DNA from: JACPRB01 sp964468745
GTDB lineage: Bacteria; Planctomycetota; MHYJ01; JACPRB01
Length of the DNA stretch: 64,000 bases
Direction of reading: 5' to 3'
Assembly: GCA_964468745.1 (NCBI GenBank)
Contig: CAYXVY010000201.1
Coordinates: 11,603-75,602 of the forward strand
Shown here: positions 54,175-62,738 of the stretch, piece by piece
Position numbering within the stretch: position 1 is the stretch's first letter
Layout of the letters: each line of letters opens with the position of its first letter
Program-made: the position numbers and the translations under genes
The notes under the pieces: generated by a model
Told to the model about the DNA's origin: nothing
Database searches by the model: none
The model's input: the letters and a program-made list of their open reading frames with translations, nothing else

Positions 54175-54321
54175 AAATCTTGGTTTGCTCCTCCCTCACA
54201 TTATCGGCCGGAATTGTTCATTTATGATCGAGCATCAGGGTGCTCGAATCAACCCGAAAATCGAAAGATTAGGGTTTTCTAACCACGGAGGGGTGGGAAG
54301 CGAGGTGCGAGGTGCGTGAGC

Positions 54322-54349
54322 GGGGATGCGGGATTGGGATCGGGATTCG
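54322..54349. repeat. ATCCCG-type short repeat after kinase stop
   Basis: Plus-strand GGGATGCGGGATTGGGATCGGGATTCG-like units, three bases beyond the TAA of the kinase at 54353. Read with the kinase gene these are ATCCCG-like hexamers, as at 21934-21964 and 46797-46907. Confidence 0.6.
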
Positions 54350-54352
54350 TCG

Positions 54353-55327
54353 TTAGGTTGGGTTGCTCTTCGGTTTCCTCGCCGCAGCCGCGTCCCCGAT
54401 CTTCGACGCCGGCTTGTTTGCAATGTCGCCCGTCTTCGATCCCGGCCTGTTCGCGACGTCGCCCTCGCGGTCCCCTTTATTCGACGGCTCCACCTGCCGC
54501 ATGCGGATTTGCGTGTCCTTCTTTTCCCACTTCGTCAGCTCGTAGATGACCGTCGTCATGTCCTGGAAGCGATCCGCCGGCTTCTTCGCCAGCATCCGCT
54601 GAACGAGAGCGTCGAGGTCGCTCGACACCGTCGGCACCACGGACCGCATCGACGGCACCGGCTCCGTGAGGTGCTTCTGCAAAATCGCCCGCTCATTCGT
54701 CCCGATGAACGGCGGCCGCTTCGTCAGCAGCTCGAACATCGTCGCGCCGAACGCATAAATGTCCGTGCGCGTATCGCACTTGTCGCCGCGCACCTGCTCG
54801 GGCGCCATGTAAAGCGGCGTCCCCTCCGCGCGGTGTCCCCAGGGCCAGAACCGGTCCCACTTGGTCTGCGCGAGCGAGAAGTCGATCAGCCGGCACTCGG
54901 AATTCGCCGCCACGAGCACGTTTTCGGGCTTCAGATCCTTGTGGATGATGTCGAGCGAATGGATGTACGACAGCGCCTCGGCGATCTGCCGAAGGATGTA
55001 GAACTCGTGCGACAGCGACCGGTCCGGCGTGTACCACATCGCGTACTTGAGGTTCTCGCTCTCGAAATACTCCATCGTGAAGAACGGCTGCGGACTGTAC
55101 GCGACGTACTCGTACACCTTGATGATGTGGCGATGGTTGAGTGACTTTGTGAGCGTTGCTTCCTTCTTGAACTGTCTGACTTTGCGCGACTGTTTCGCGT
55201 TCTCCGCGGAGATCTGCTTCAGGGCGAAGATGTGGCCGCGATTGTTGGTCGTGCGCCAGACCGTGCCGACGCTGCCGTCCTTGATCTTTTCGACGATGCT
55301 GTAGCCGGCTAGAAGCTTGCCGATCAT
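54353..55327 (-). CDS. Soluble Ser/Thr protein kinase, variant motifs
   Basis: A 324-residue kinase with little beyond the kinase domain. It has lysine 37 (FALKQIS), HKD at 129-131 in place of HRD, LKPEN, and DFS at 149-151 in place of DFG, with APEQ intact. The catalytic Asp and metal Asp are kept, so activity is likely. The C-terminal tail (about 285-324) has three similar charged units (GDVANRPGSK, GDIANKPASK, GDAAAARKPK). No membrane segment is seen. It is a stand-alone gene, divergent from an orphan gene at 55389. Confidence 0.85.
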   Translation of the reverse strand: MIGKLLAGYSIVEKIKDGSVGTVWRTTNNRGHIFALKQISAENAKQSRKVRQFKKEATLTKSLNHRHIIKVYEYVAYSPQPFFTMEYFESENLKYAMWYTPDRSLSHEFYILRQIAEALSYIHSLDIIHKDLKPENVLVAANSECRLIDFSLAQTKWDRFWPWGHRAEGTPLYMAPEQVRGDKCDTRTDIYAFGATMFELLTKRPPFIGTNERAILQKHLTEPVPSMRSVVPTVSSDLDALVQRMLAKKPADRFQDMTTVIYELTKWEKKDTQIRMRQVEPSNKGDREGDVANRPGSKTGDIANKPASKIGDAAAARKPKSNPT

Positions 55328-55388
55328 TCGAGGAGGATTGTATAAGGGAAGCCGCCATTATCCAACTTCCGAAATTCGGAATCAAGGT

Positions 55389-56036
55389 ATGGGGGAGCTA
55401 GCGCTCGCGCCGGAACAGTACGCCGCCCTCGACTCCGTTGGGCGCACCCTGGGTGCGACGGCGATGCGCACGCAGCAGGCGCCGCCGTTCCCGGGCGGAC
55501 CGGCCAGCGCGTCGGTGAAGCTCGCGTGGGAGTCGCCGAGCCGGCACGGACGCCTCGTCGCCGCCGTCAACGAGCTGGAAGGCAGTTCCACGCAGAGCAC
55601 CTGGATTTCAATCGAGGACACGCGGCTCCACACGTCCGCCTGGTTGCGCGCCTCCACGCGTGCCCTCGAGGCCGACTGCCTCGGCGCTCACGTGCCGCAT
55701 CGACGAAGCGCCATCGGCGATGCCGCGCTCGACGAAGCGCTGGTTCTTGGCATGCCCCCCACGTCGGAGGAGCTGAGCGCGCTCTATGGTCCCGGCTCCT
55801 ACGACACCGATTCCGCCGTCCGTGCCTCTGACTCCCTCCTCGAGCGTTGCCGCCCCATGCTGGTGAATATCCTCGCATCGCTGCGTGAACTCGGCGACTT
55901 CATCGTCGAGGTCCAGGACGGCACGCTCAGCGTCCGGTTCCCGCACCTGCTCCCATCGGCTGATGCCTACAGCGCTGCGATCGATGCGGCGTCGACGCTG
56001 CTCGATCGTGCGGTCGCCCAGGAATCGCCCGCGTAA
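55389..56036 (+). CDS. Protein of unknown function
   Basis: A 215-residue protein without a signal peptide or membrane helix. It has mixed helix and strand, for example LVAAVNELEGSSTQSTWISIED and a late FIVEVQDGTLSVRFPHLL. I recognise no family. It starts at MGELALAPEQY; longer versions are not supported. It is divergent from the stand-alone kinase, 61 bases away, and could share its regulation. Confidence 0.6.
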   Translation: MGELALAPEQYAALDSVGRTLGATAMRTQQAPPFPGGPASASVKLAWESPSRHGRLVAAVNELEGSSTQSTWISIEDTRLHTSAWLRASTRALEADCLGAHVPHRRSAIGDAALDEALVLGMPPTSEELSALYGPGSYDTDSAVRASDSLLERCRPMLVNILASLRELGDFIVEVQDGTLSVRFPHLLPSADAYSAAIDAASTLLDRAVAQESPA

Positions 56037-56137
56037 GCAGCCGGAATCCACCAGTCGATCATTTGGTGCTGTCGGGACCGCCGCCGTCAGCGTCAAAAGC
56101 AATGGACGGATCGACTATGATCGTTTCGAGGCCCAAG

Positions 56138-56794
56138 ATGCGAGTCGCGTTGTTCCTGCTGCTGGCGGGGGCGGCCCTCGCCGACACGTCCCTGCCGCGC
56201 CGCGACATCGTTGAGACCGCGTGGCGGAAAGGCGACTGGCAATTCGTCACGAACGACCCCTTTATCGTGGAAGAGGACGCGGGCGCCGTGCTGGCCCTGC
56301 AGATCACGGGGAATGGCGAATCGTGTGCGATTCGACGTCGACTCTTCGATCTTCGACCGCCGATGCGCGTACGCCTGCGGATGCGATGGACGGAACAGGC
56401 GAAAGGGACCGCTCACCCGAGCGCGCACATCCTGCTCGACCCGCCCGCGCTCGATCACGACTGGTGGAAGAGCCCGATGACCGGCGGCGCGTGGACAGGC
56501 GAACAGCGAGTGTGGCTCTTCCATTTCGCCACGCACGATCACTGGCGCCAGGTCGGTATGTGCACGAATCTCGAGGCGGCGCCGGGGCGCCACAAGTTCA
56601 GCATCGCCGAGGACGTGTGGACGACCCTGCAAATGACTCTCGAGAAGGACTCCATCACCATCGCCGCCGACGGGAACAAGATCGCGACCACGACGGTGGA
56701 TCTTGCGACGACCAGGCGATTCGCGGTCGGCTTCGGCGACCAGACGTCGACGCGGGTGGAGCTCGACGAGCTTCAGGTCCTCCCCGGGCGCTAA
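56138..56794 (+). CDS. Exported protein, possible jelly-roll fold
   Basis: A 218-residue exported protein (signal MRVALFLLLAGAALA). The body is beta-rich, with the pattern of a concanavalin-like jelly roll (AGAVLALQITGNGESCAI; WTTLQMTLEKDSITIAADGNKI; RVELDELQVLPGR). Carbohydrate binding is possible but unproven. An in-frame start at 56117 also exists, but the signal peptide fits 56138. A 580-base spacer follows. Confidence 0.6.
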   Translation: MRVALFLLLAGAALADTSLPRRDIVETAWRKGDWQFVTNDPFIVEEDAGAVLALQITGNGESCAIRRRLFDLRPPMRVRLRMRWTEQAKGTAHPSAHILLDPPALDHDWWKSPMTGGAWTGEQRVWLFHFATHDHWRQVGMCTNLEAAPGRHKFSIAEDVWTTLQMTLEKDSITIAADGNKIATTTVDLATTRRFAVGFGDQTSTRVELDELQVLPGR

Positions 56795-56915
56795 CATCTG
56801 GCCTAGGGCGTTGCGCGGAAACAAGTTGGTCAATTTCTGCCGCGCACGCAGCGGCTTATGTTCTGCAATGTTCCCGACTTAACGCAGAGCGCGCTGAGCA
56901 AGACAAGAGGGATTC

Positions 56916-57081
56916 GGGGCGCGGAGGGGATGTGCCGTCCGCCGGCCCGCGCACAGCGCGGGCGCGTCCATGCAGACTCAGAATCCGAAACGCCCGAACG
57001 GATCGCTGGGGGTTTCGGATTCTGAGTCTGCATGGACGCAAGTGCGGGCGTCGCCCGCACGTCGGCGGACCTCAGCGCCCC
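56916..57081. repeat. Nested inverted repeats, cruciform-forming
   Basis: A perfect 28-base inverted repeat (56964-56991 with 57012-57039, loop 20 bases) sits between two perfect hairpins: CCCGCGC-ACA-GCGCGGG (56946-56962) and GTGCGGGC-GTC-GCCCGCAC (57042-57060). Outside these, GTCCGCCG/CGGCGGAC (56937-56944/57063-57070) and GGGGCGC/GCGCCCC (56916-56922/57075-57081) also pair. All elements nest around one centre near 57001, within a 580-base gene-free spacer (56795-57373). It could be a miniature inverted-repeat element or a large structured RNA. No gene, transposase or riboswitch core is seen. Confidence 0.8.
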
Positions 57082-57336
57082 CAGCCACTCTGCGGGACCT
57101 CCGCGCTCTCCGCGTCTGGTTCGGCCCATGCTGCGGCGAGGTGAGTGACCGCGTGTGAACTTCTGGGTTGCGCGGGAATACCCGTGCGCTCATGAGATCG
57201 ACTGTTGTCCGTTTAACGGTCTTGGCGTCTTGAATTTGCTCAGGTCACTTGCGCGCACTCCCTTGGGGAGAGAATCTGCGGCCTCTCCGTTCCACTTCTG
57301 CGCCCTCGGCGTTTGGCGGGAAATCTTGGGATCCCT

Positions 57337-57364
57337 TTGAGCTGTGTGTCGCCGCTGCTAGAAT
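57337..57364 (+). promoter_or_regulatory. Promoter of purL
   Basis: TTGAGC (57337-57342) and TAGAAT (57359-57364), 16 bases apart. TAGAAT ends nine bases before the ATG, so transcription would begin within about three bases of the start codon. Confidence 0.6.
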
Positions 57365-57373
57365 CCCGCTGGC

Positions 57374-60115
57374 ATGTTGTGGCGCATCGACGTCATTCCT
57401 TCTTCGGGTCCCACGCGCATCTTCCTCGTCGACGGTGAACTGACGGCTGAGCGTGCCGCCCGCGTGGCGCGGGAACTGCTCGCGGACCCCGTCACCGAGA
57501 AGTACGAGGTGATGCCGGCGGACAAACCGCCTGCGGTGCCGCCGGGGGCGCAAGTGGTGACGGTCTTCAAGCGTCCCGGGGTGATGGATCCCGTCGAAGA
57601 GTCCGCGCTCAAGGCCCTCTCCGACCTCGGAGAGAAGGTGCGGGCGGTCAAGACGGGGCTCAGGTACGTGTTGCGCGAACCTCCTCGCGACAAGCTGGGG
57701 AATGATGTCGTCGACGAAGTCGTCGAGGGCGAGCGCGCGTTCACGAAGATCGCCGTCGGCGCGCCGACCCTGTTCAAGCTGACGCACGTCGACGATCTCG
57801 ATCGCGTCGGCAAGGAACTGTCGCTCAACGAGAAGGAAGTCGCCGCGATCCGCGACCACTACGCGAAGCTTGGGCGCAAGCCGACCGACATTGAGATCGA
57901 GACCATCGCTCAGACGTGGAGCGAGCACTGCAAGCACAAAACCTTCAACGCGGAGATCGACTTCAACGGAACGAAGATCGACAACCTGCTCAAGTCCACC
58001 GTCATGAAGGCGACGCAGGAACTCGCAAAGCCCTGGTGCGTCAGCGTCTTCAAGGACAACGCGGGCATCATCGAATTCGACGACAAGCACAACGTGTGCT
58101 TCAAGGTCGAGACGCACAACCACCCGAGCGCGATCGAGCCGTTCGGCGGGTCGAACACCGGCCTCGGCGGCGTCATTCGAGACATCATGGGCTGCGGCAT
58201 GGGCGCGTGGCCGATCGCGAGCACGGACGTCTTTTGCGTCGGACTCCCCGACATGAAGGACGCGGATCTCCCGCCGGGGACGATCCATCCGAAACGGCTG
58301 CTGCGCGACGTCGTGCGCGGCGTGCGCGATTACGGGAATCCGATCGGCATCCCTACGGTCAACGGCGCGGTCTACTTCGACGAGCGTTACGTCGGCAACC
58401 CGCTCGTCTACTGCGGCACCGTCGGCATCCTCCCGAAGGACAAATCGTTCAAGCAGGCGCATCCCGGCGACGCGGTGGTGGTCGTCGGCGGTCGCACGGG
58501 GCGGGACGGCATCCACGGCGCGACGTTCTCGAGCGTCGAGCTCCACGACAAGAGCGAAAGCGTTTCGAGCGGCGCGGTGCAGATCGGCAATCCGATCATG
58601 GAAAAGCGGATGCTCGACACGATCATGCAGGCGCGCGACCGCGGGCTGTACAGCGGAATCACCGACTGCGGCGCGGGCGGGCTGTCGAGCGCCGTGGGCG
58701 AGATGGGGGAGGAGTGCGGCGCGGAGGTCGATCTCGACAAGGTCCCGATCAAATACGACGGACTGACATACGCCGAGATCTGGATCAGCGAGGCGCAGGA
58801 GCGGATGGTACTGTCGGTGCCCCAGGCGGATCTCGCGGAGTTCCTCGCCATCTTCAAAGCGGAGGACGTCGAGGCGACGGTGATCGGCACGTTCACCGAC
58901 ACGGGGCGGCTCGTGCTGCGGTATCGCGGGATGGAGGTCGGAAGCCTGTCGATGGACTTCCTGCACCACGGGATCCCGAAGTACGCGCGGACGGCGACGT
59001 GGACCGATCCGAAGCAACTCAATCTGCAGATCAAAGAGAAGCCGGACTACGCGGACGATCTCAAGAAGCTCCTCGCCGCGCCGAACATCTGCTCGAAGGA
59101 GTGGATCATCCGGCAGTACGACCACGAGGTGCAGGGCGGGAGCGTGATCAAGCCGCTCGTCGGCGTGAACAACGACGGCCCGGGCGACGCGGCCGTGGTG
59201 CGGCCGGTGCTCGGGTCGTACAAGGGGCTTGCGATCGGGTGCGGCATGTACCCGCGCTACGGTGATCTCGATCCGTACCAGATGGCGGCGTGCGCGATCG
59301 ACGAGGCGATGCGCAACATCGTGTGCGTCGGCGGCGATCCGGATCGTACGGCGATCCTCGACAACTTCAGCTGGGGGAATCCGAACAATCCTGAGACTCT
59401 CGGCGCACTCGTTCGCGCGTCGCAGGCGTGCTACGACATCGCGAAGGCATTTGGAACGCCGTTCATCAGCGGCAAGGACTCGCTGAACAACGAATTCCGC
59501 GTGGGAGGGAAGTCGATCCGCATCCCGCACTCGCTGCTGATCAGCGCGATCTCGATCGTCAGCGACGTGCGCAAGTGCGTCACGATGGATCTCAAGGAGT
59601 CGGGCGACTACGTCTGCCTCGTCGGCGTGACGCGGCAGGAGGTCGGCGGCTCGGAGTGGGCGCGCGTGACGGGATTCGAGGGGGGAGTGATTCCAAAAGT
59701 CGATCCCGAGGTGGCGATCGCGACGCATCGCGGCGTGGCGCGCTGCATCAAGAACGGGTGGGTACGCGCGGCGCACGACGTGTCGGAGGGCGGGCTGGCG
59801 GTGGCGCTCGCCGAAATGGCGTTCGCGGGAGGGCTCGGTCTCAACGTGATCCTGCGCGAGACGGCCGTCGTAAAGTCGCTGACGGGTGAAGCGGCGCTTC
59901 TCTTCAGCGAGACGCCGTCGCGTTACCTGCTCGAGGTCAAAGAGCGAGACATGTACAACGTCGAGAAGGAACTCGGCGAGGGGGTCGCGAAAGCGTGGAT
60001 CGGGCAGGTGAACAAGGGCGGGAAGCTGGAGGTGATCGGCCGGGGGGCGGGTCGCGTGATGAGCGTGCCGATTGAGGAGCTTAAGGCGGCCTGGCAAGGA
60101 ACGTTAAAATGGTAA
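57374..60115 (+). CDS. purL: Phosphoribosylformylglycinamidine synthase, PurS-PurL fusion
   Basis: A 913-residue FGAM synthase large subunit: it makes the amidine of formylglycinamidine ribonucleotide in purine synthesis, using ammonia from PurQ. Residues 1-115 contain PurS-like strands (RIFLVDGELTAERAARVAREL; VRAVKTGLRYVL), which in many bacteria are a separate small protein. The PurL core follows (WSEHCKHKTF; NHPSAIEPFGGSNTGLGG; SGGLSSAVGEMGEE-like GAGGLSSAVGEMG; GKDSLNNEF). The gene ends seven bases inside the next gene's start. PurQ is separate and lies two genes downstream. Confidence 0.95.
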   Translation: MLWRIDVIPSSGPTRIFLVDGELTAERAARVARELLADPVTEKYEVMPADKPPAVPPGAQVVTVFKRPGVMDPVEESALKALSDLGEKVRAVKTGLRYVLREPPRDKLGNDVVDEVVEGERAFTKIAVGAPTLFKLTHVDDLDRVGKELSLNEKEVAAIRDHYAKLGRKPTDIEIETIAQTWSEHCKHKTFNAEIDFNGTKIDNLLKSTVMKATQELAKPWCVSVFKDNAGIIEFDDKHNVCFKVETHNHPSAIEPFGGSNTGLGGVIRDIMGCGMGAWPIASTDVFCVGLPDMKDADLPPGTIHPKRLLRDVVRGVRDYGNPIGIPTVNGAVYFDERYVGNPLVYCGTVGILPKDKSFKQAHPGDAVVVVGGRTGRDGIHGATFSSVELHDKSESVSSGAVQIGNPIMEKRMLDTIMQARDRGLYSGITDCGAGGLSSAVGEMGEECGAEVDLDKVPIKYDGLTYAEIWISEAQERMVLSVPQADLAEFLAIFKAEDVEATVIGTFTDTGRLVLRYRGMEVGSLSMDFLHHGIPKYARTATWTDPKQLNLQIKEKPDYADDLKKLLAAPNICSKEWIIRQYDHEVQGGSVIKPLVGVNNDGPGDAAVVRPVLGSYKGLAIGCGMYPRYGDLDPYQMAACAIDEAMRNIVCVGGDPDRTAILDNFSWGNPNNPETLGALVRASQACYDIAKAFGTPFISGKDSLNNEFRVGGKSIRIPHSLLISAISIVSDVRKCVTMDLKESGDYVCLVGVTRQEVGGSEWARVTGFEGGVIPKVDPEVAIATHRGVARCIKNGWVRAAHDVSEGGLAVALAEMAFAGGLGLNVILRETAVVKSLTGEAALLFSETPSRYLLEVKERDMYNVEKELGEGVAKAWIGQVNKGGKLEVIGRGAGRVMSVPIEELKAAWQGTLKW

Positions 60116-60819
60116 GACCACTGCTGCTGCTGATGCTGGTCGGATGCGCCGGTCGCACCACGCACGAGCAGCCGGTTGTCGCCACGTTTTCGATCGTCGC
60201 GTACGACCCGGAGACGAAAGAACTCGGCATTGCGGTGCAGTCGAAGGTCGTCGCGGTTGGCGCGGTCGTGCCTTGGGCGAAGGCGGGGGTCGGGGCGATC
60301 GCGACACAGTCATTCGCGAACACGACGTACGGGCCGCGGGGCCTCGAGATGCTGGCGAAGGGTGATTCGCCTGAGGACGTTCTGAAGAAGCTGACCGACT
60401 CCGACGAGATGGCTTCACGCCGTCAGGTGGGGATCGTCGATACAAAGGGACAGTCGGCTACGTTTACGGGCGGCGAGTGCATGGCGTGGTGCGGCGGCGT
60501 GAAGGGGGAGAACTACTGCGCGCAGGGAAACATCCTCGCGGGCGAGGACGTCGTGAAGGGGATGGCGAAGGCGTTCGTCGAGTCGAAGGGGGATCTCGGC
60601 GAGCGGCTGATCGCGGCCCTGCAGGCGGGGCAGGATGCGGGGGGGGACAAGCGCGGGATGCAGTCGGCGGCGCTGCTGATCGTGCGCGAGGGGTGGGGGT
60701 ACGCGGGGATGAACGACCGGTTCCGTGACCTGCGCGTCGACGACCACGCCGAGCCGATCAAGGAGCTCAAGCGCATTTACAACCTTCACTGCGGGACCTT
60801 CCAGAAGCCGAATAAATGA
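60109..60819 (+). CDS. DUF1028 family lipoprotein
   Basis: A 236-residue DUF1028 protein, which folds like Ntn hydrolases (ATFSIVAYDPETKELGIAVQSK; GAVVPWAKAGVGAIATQSFAN; GPRGLEMLAKG). A lipobox (LMLVGC) precedes the mature domain, so it should be membrane-anchored outside the cytoplasm. It overlaps purL by seven bases and purQ by four (ATGA), which places it inside the purine operon. No link to purine synthesis is known. Confidence 0.85.
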   Translation: MVRPLLLLMLVGCAGRTTHEQPVVATFSIVAYDPETKELGIAVQSKVVAVGAVVPWAKAGVGAIATQSFANTTYGPRGLEMLAKGDSPEDVLKKLTDSDEMASRRQVGIVDTKGQSATFTGGECMAWCGGVKGENYCAQGNILAGEDVVKGMAKAFVESKGDLGERLIAALQAGQDAGGDKRGMQSAALLIVREGWGYAGMNDRFRDLRVDDHAEPIKELKRIYNLHCGTFQKPNK

Positions 60820-61589
60820 GCACTCGAGCGATCATAGTTCGGGCTGCGGGGATAAACTGCGACCGCGAAACCAAGACCGCCTGTGAGAAGGCGGGGTTCG
60901 CGGCCGACGTGCTGCACGTCAACCGGCTGGTCGAAAATCCGGCGCTGCTCAAGGAGTACGGTTTCCTGATCGTCCCGGGCGGTTTCTCGTACGGCGACGA
61001 CCTGGGATCGGGTCGCGTGCTGGCGAACGAGCTGCGTGTGAAGCTCCTCGAGCCGCTCCGGCAGTTCGTGCGCGACGGGAAGATCGTGCTCGGGATCTGC
61101 AACGGCTTCCAGGTGCTGGTGAAGTCGGGGCTGCTGCCCGATCCGTTCGCCGACTATCCGCCGAAGGCGACGCTGACCTACAACGACATCGGGCGTTTCC
61201 AGGATCGCTGGATCCGGCTGAAGGTCGTCTCGTCGAAGTGCCCGCTCTGGAAGGAGGGGGACTTCATCGAGTGCGCGGTGACGCACGGGGAGGGGAAGTT
61301 CGTCGGGGTGGACGACGCGACGCTCGACGCGCTCGAGAAGTCGGGGCAGGTGGTGTTGAAGTATGTCGATCCGAAGGGGAGCGAGGCGGGCTTCCCGTGG
61401 AACCCGAACGCGTCGCTTCGCAATATTGCCGGGATCTGCGACGCGACGGGGCGCGTGATGGGGCTGATGCCGCATCCGGAGAAGTACCAAGATGCGACGA
61501 ATCATCCGCAGTGGACGAGGCTGGGCCTGCGCGATCCGGACGGCATGAAGCCGTTCGTCGCGGCGTTCAAGTATTGCGGGGGGCTGTAG
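60816..61589 (+). CDS. purQ: FGAM synthase glutaminase subunit
   Basis: A 257-residue class I glutamine amidotransferase that feeds ammonia to PurL. The nucleophile Cys95 is in VLGICNGFQVL, and His220/Glu222 complete the triad in LMPHPEKY. It also has VPGGFSYGDDLGSG near residue 55. The start overlaps the DUF1028 stop (ATGA). The length is slightly above the common 225-residue form because of a longer middle insertion. Confidence 0.95.
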   Translation: MSTRAIIVRAAGINCDRETKTACEKAGFAADVLHVNRLVENPALLKEYGFLIVPGGFSYGDDLGSGRVLANELRVKLLEPLRQFVRDGKIVLGICNGFQVLVKSGLLPDPFADYPPKATLTYNDIGRFQDRWIRLKVVSSKCPLWKEGDFIECAVTHGEGKFVGVDDATLDALEKSGQVVLKYVDPKGSEAGFPWNPNASLRNIAGICDATGRVMGLMPHPEKYQDATNHPQWTRLGLRDPDGMKPFVAAFKYCGGL

Positions 61590-61654
61590 CTCCAATTGAG
61601 TCCTCGCACGGGCGGGTCCAATACGCCCGCACAGCTCATCTCCCGCGTCTGAGC

Positions 61655-62581
61655 TTGTCACCCCTTCCACCTCACGCCTGTTCAAATGGCCTATCCCCTC
61701 TCGGCGCGGGGCTGACGGACGACGGACGGGCCGTCGTCGCCCTCGACCTCGATCGCGATGGGGACCATGACATCGTCGTCCACAACGTGTTCCGACCCCA
61801 GCTCAGTGCGTTACGAAACGAAATCGGACGCGGGCGGTCCGTCGACGTCGCGCTGCACGGCACGAAGTCGAACCGCTTCGGAGTCGGCGCGCGCGCGGTG
61901 GCCACCTACAGCGGCAAGCGAAATGCGCGCGAGATGGTCTGCGGCGGCGGCTACCTTTCAGGTCAGCCGATGGAATTCCACTTCGGGCTGGGCGACGCCG
62001 CGAAGATCGACACGCTCGAGATCACGTGGCCGAGCGGGACCCATCAGACCGTGGTGGATCTTCAGCCGGGCCGCGTGACGATCGACGAGGAGCGCGGGGT
62101 CGTCGAGCACGCGCCCCACCGCTCGGTGCGCGCGCTTCCGCCGGCGGCGCCTGAACGCATCGCGCAGGAGGGCGACGGGCTCGTGCTTACGGCAACTGAC
62201 CTCGACGGCAATCCGTTCGTCGTCATGCCGAAGGGGCCCCTTGTGCTTCACTTCTGGATCGACTTCTGCGCGTCGTGCGATGCAGAGCTGAAGGCCTACG
62301 ACGTCATCCTCGGCGAGCTCCTCAAGGTTGATCCTGCGATGAAGATCCTTTCGCTGAACGTGGACGGCGATGCCGATCGCGCGCGAAAGGCGCGGCGCTG
62401 GGACAGGAGCGACGTCGTGCCGCTTCTCGCGGGCGATCGCGGCCGCGGCTGGCTCCCGACCGTCGATCCGGTCGTGCCGCTCATCGTCGTGGTCGGGACG
62501 GACGGAATCGTGCGCGGGCGCCACGTGGGCGCGCTCTCCCCCGTGGGGATTGCCGCACTGGCCCGGCGGGCGCTCCGCTGA
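61655..62581 (+). CDS. Short ASPIC/UnbV-thioredoxin-fold protein, start uncertain
   Basis: The frame contains a FG-GAP-like piece (GRAVVALDLDRDGDHDIVVHN), the ASPIC/UnbV domain (SNRFGVGARAVATYSG; FGLGDAAKIDTLEITWPSG) and a C-terminal thioredoxin-like domain (LVLHFWIDFCASCDAELKAYD), with two Cys in CASC. Typical ASPIC proteins have several FG-GAP repeats before this. Here only the last is present, and no ATG or GTG start fits, so it looks N-terminally truncated; a TTG at 61655 is the best guess. It may be a remnant or a degraded gene. Confidence 0.6.
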   Translation: MSPLPPHACSNGLSPLGAGLTDDGRAVVALDLDRDGDHDIVVHNVFRPQLSALRNEIGRGRSVDVALHGTKSNRFGVGARAVATYSGKRNAREMVCGGGYLSGQPMEFHFGLGDAAKIDTLEITWPSGTHQTVVDLQPGRVTIDEERGVVEHAPHRSVRALPPAAPERIAQEGDGLVLTATDLDGNPFVVMPKGPLVLHFWIDFCASCDAELKAYDVILGELLKVDPAMKILSLNVDGDADRARKARRWDRSDVVPLLAGDRGRGWLPTVDPVVPLIVVVGTDGIVRGRHVGALSPVGIAALARRALR

Positions 62582-62738
62582 TTTTCAGGTCGTCTGATCC
62601 CTGAACCGCGGCGGCACTATCGGCCGTCGGTCCGCGCACGCAGGCCTTGCGACTGCCTTCGCGACGCTAAAACGGGCTTCCTGACCTGATGATCCCCGAC
62701 GCGTTGGGGTAGAACTCCGTGCCGCTCCCGCAGGGACT

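Noticed and set aside
56856..57158. Small ORFs starting MQTQNP in the arms of the 28-base inverted repeat
   Set aside because: They arise from the repeat itself; both strands give the same peptide, so they are not independent genes.
57245..60097. 950-codon open frame antisense to purL
   Set aside because: Long antisense frames are common in GC-rich coding DNA; the residues are basic and low-complexity, and purL on the other strand is certain.
61600..61630. Possible terminator after purQ (GGGCG and CGCCC arms)
   Set aside because: The stem is only about five pairs and there is no T-run.
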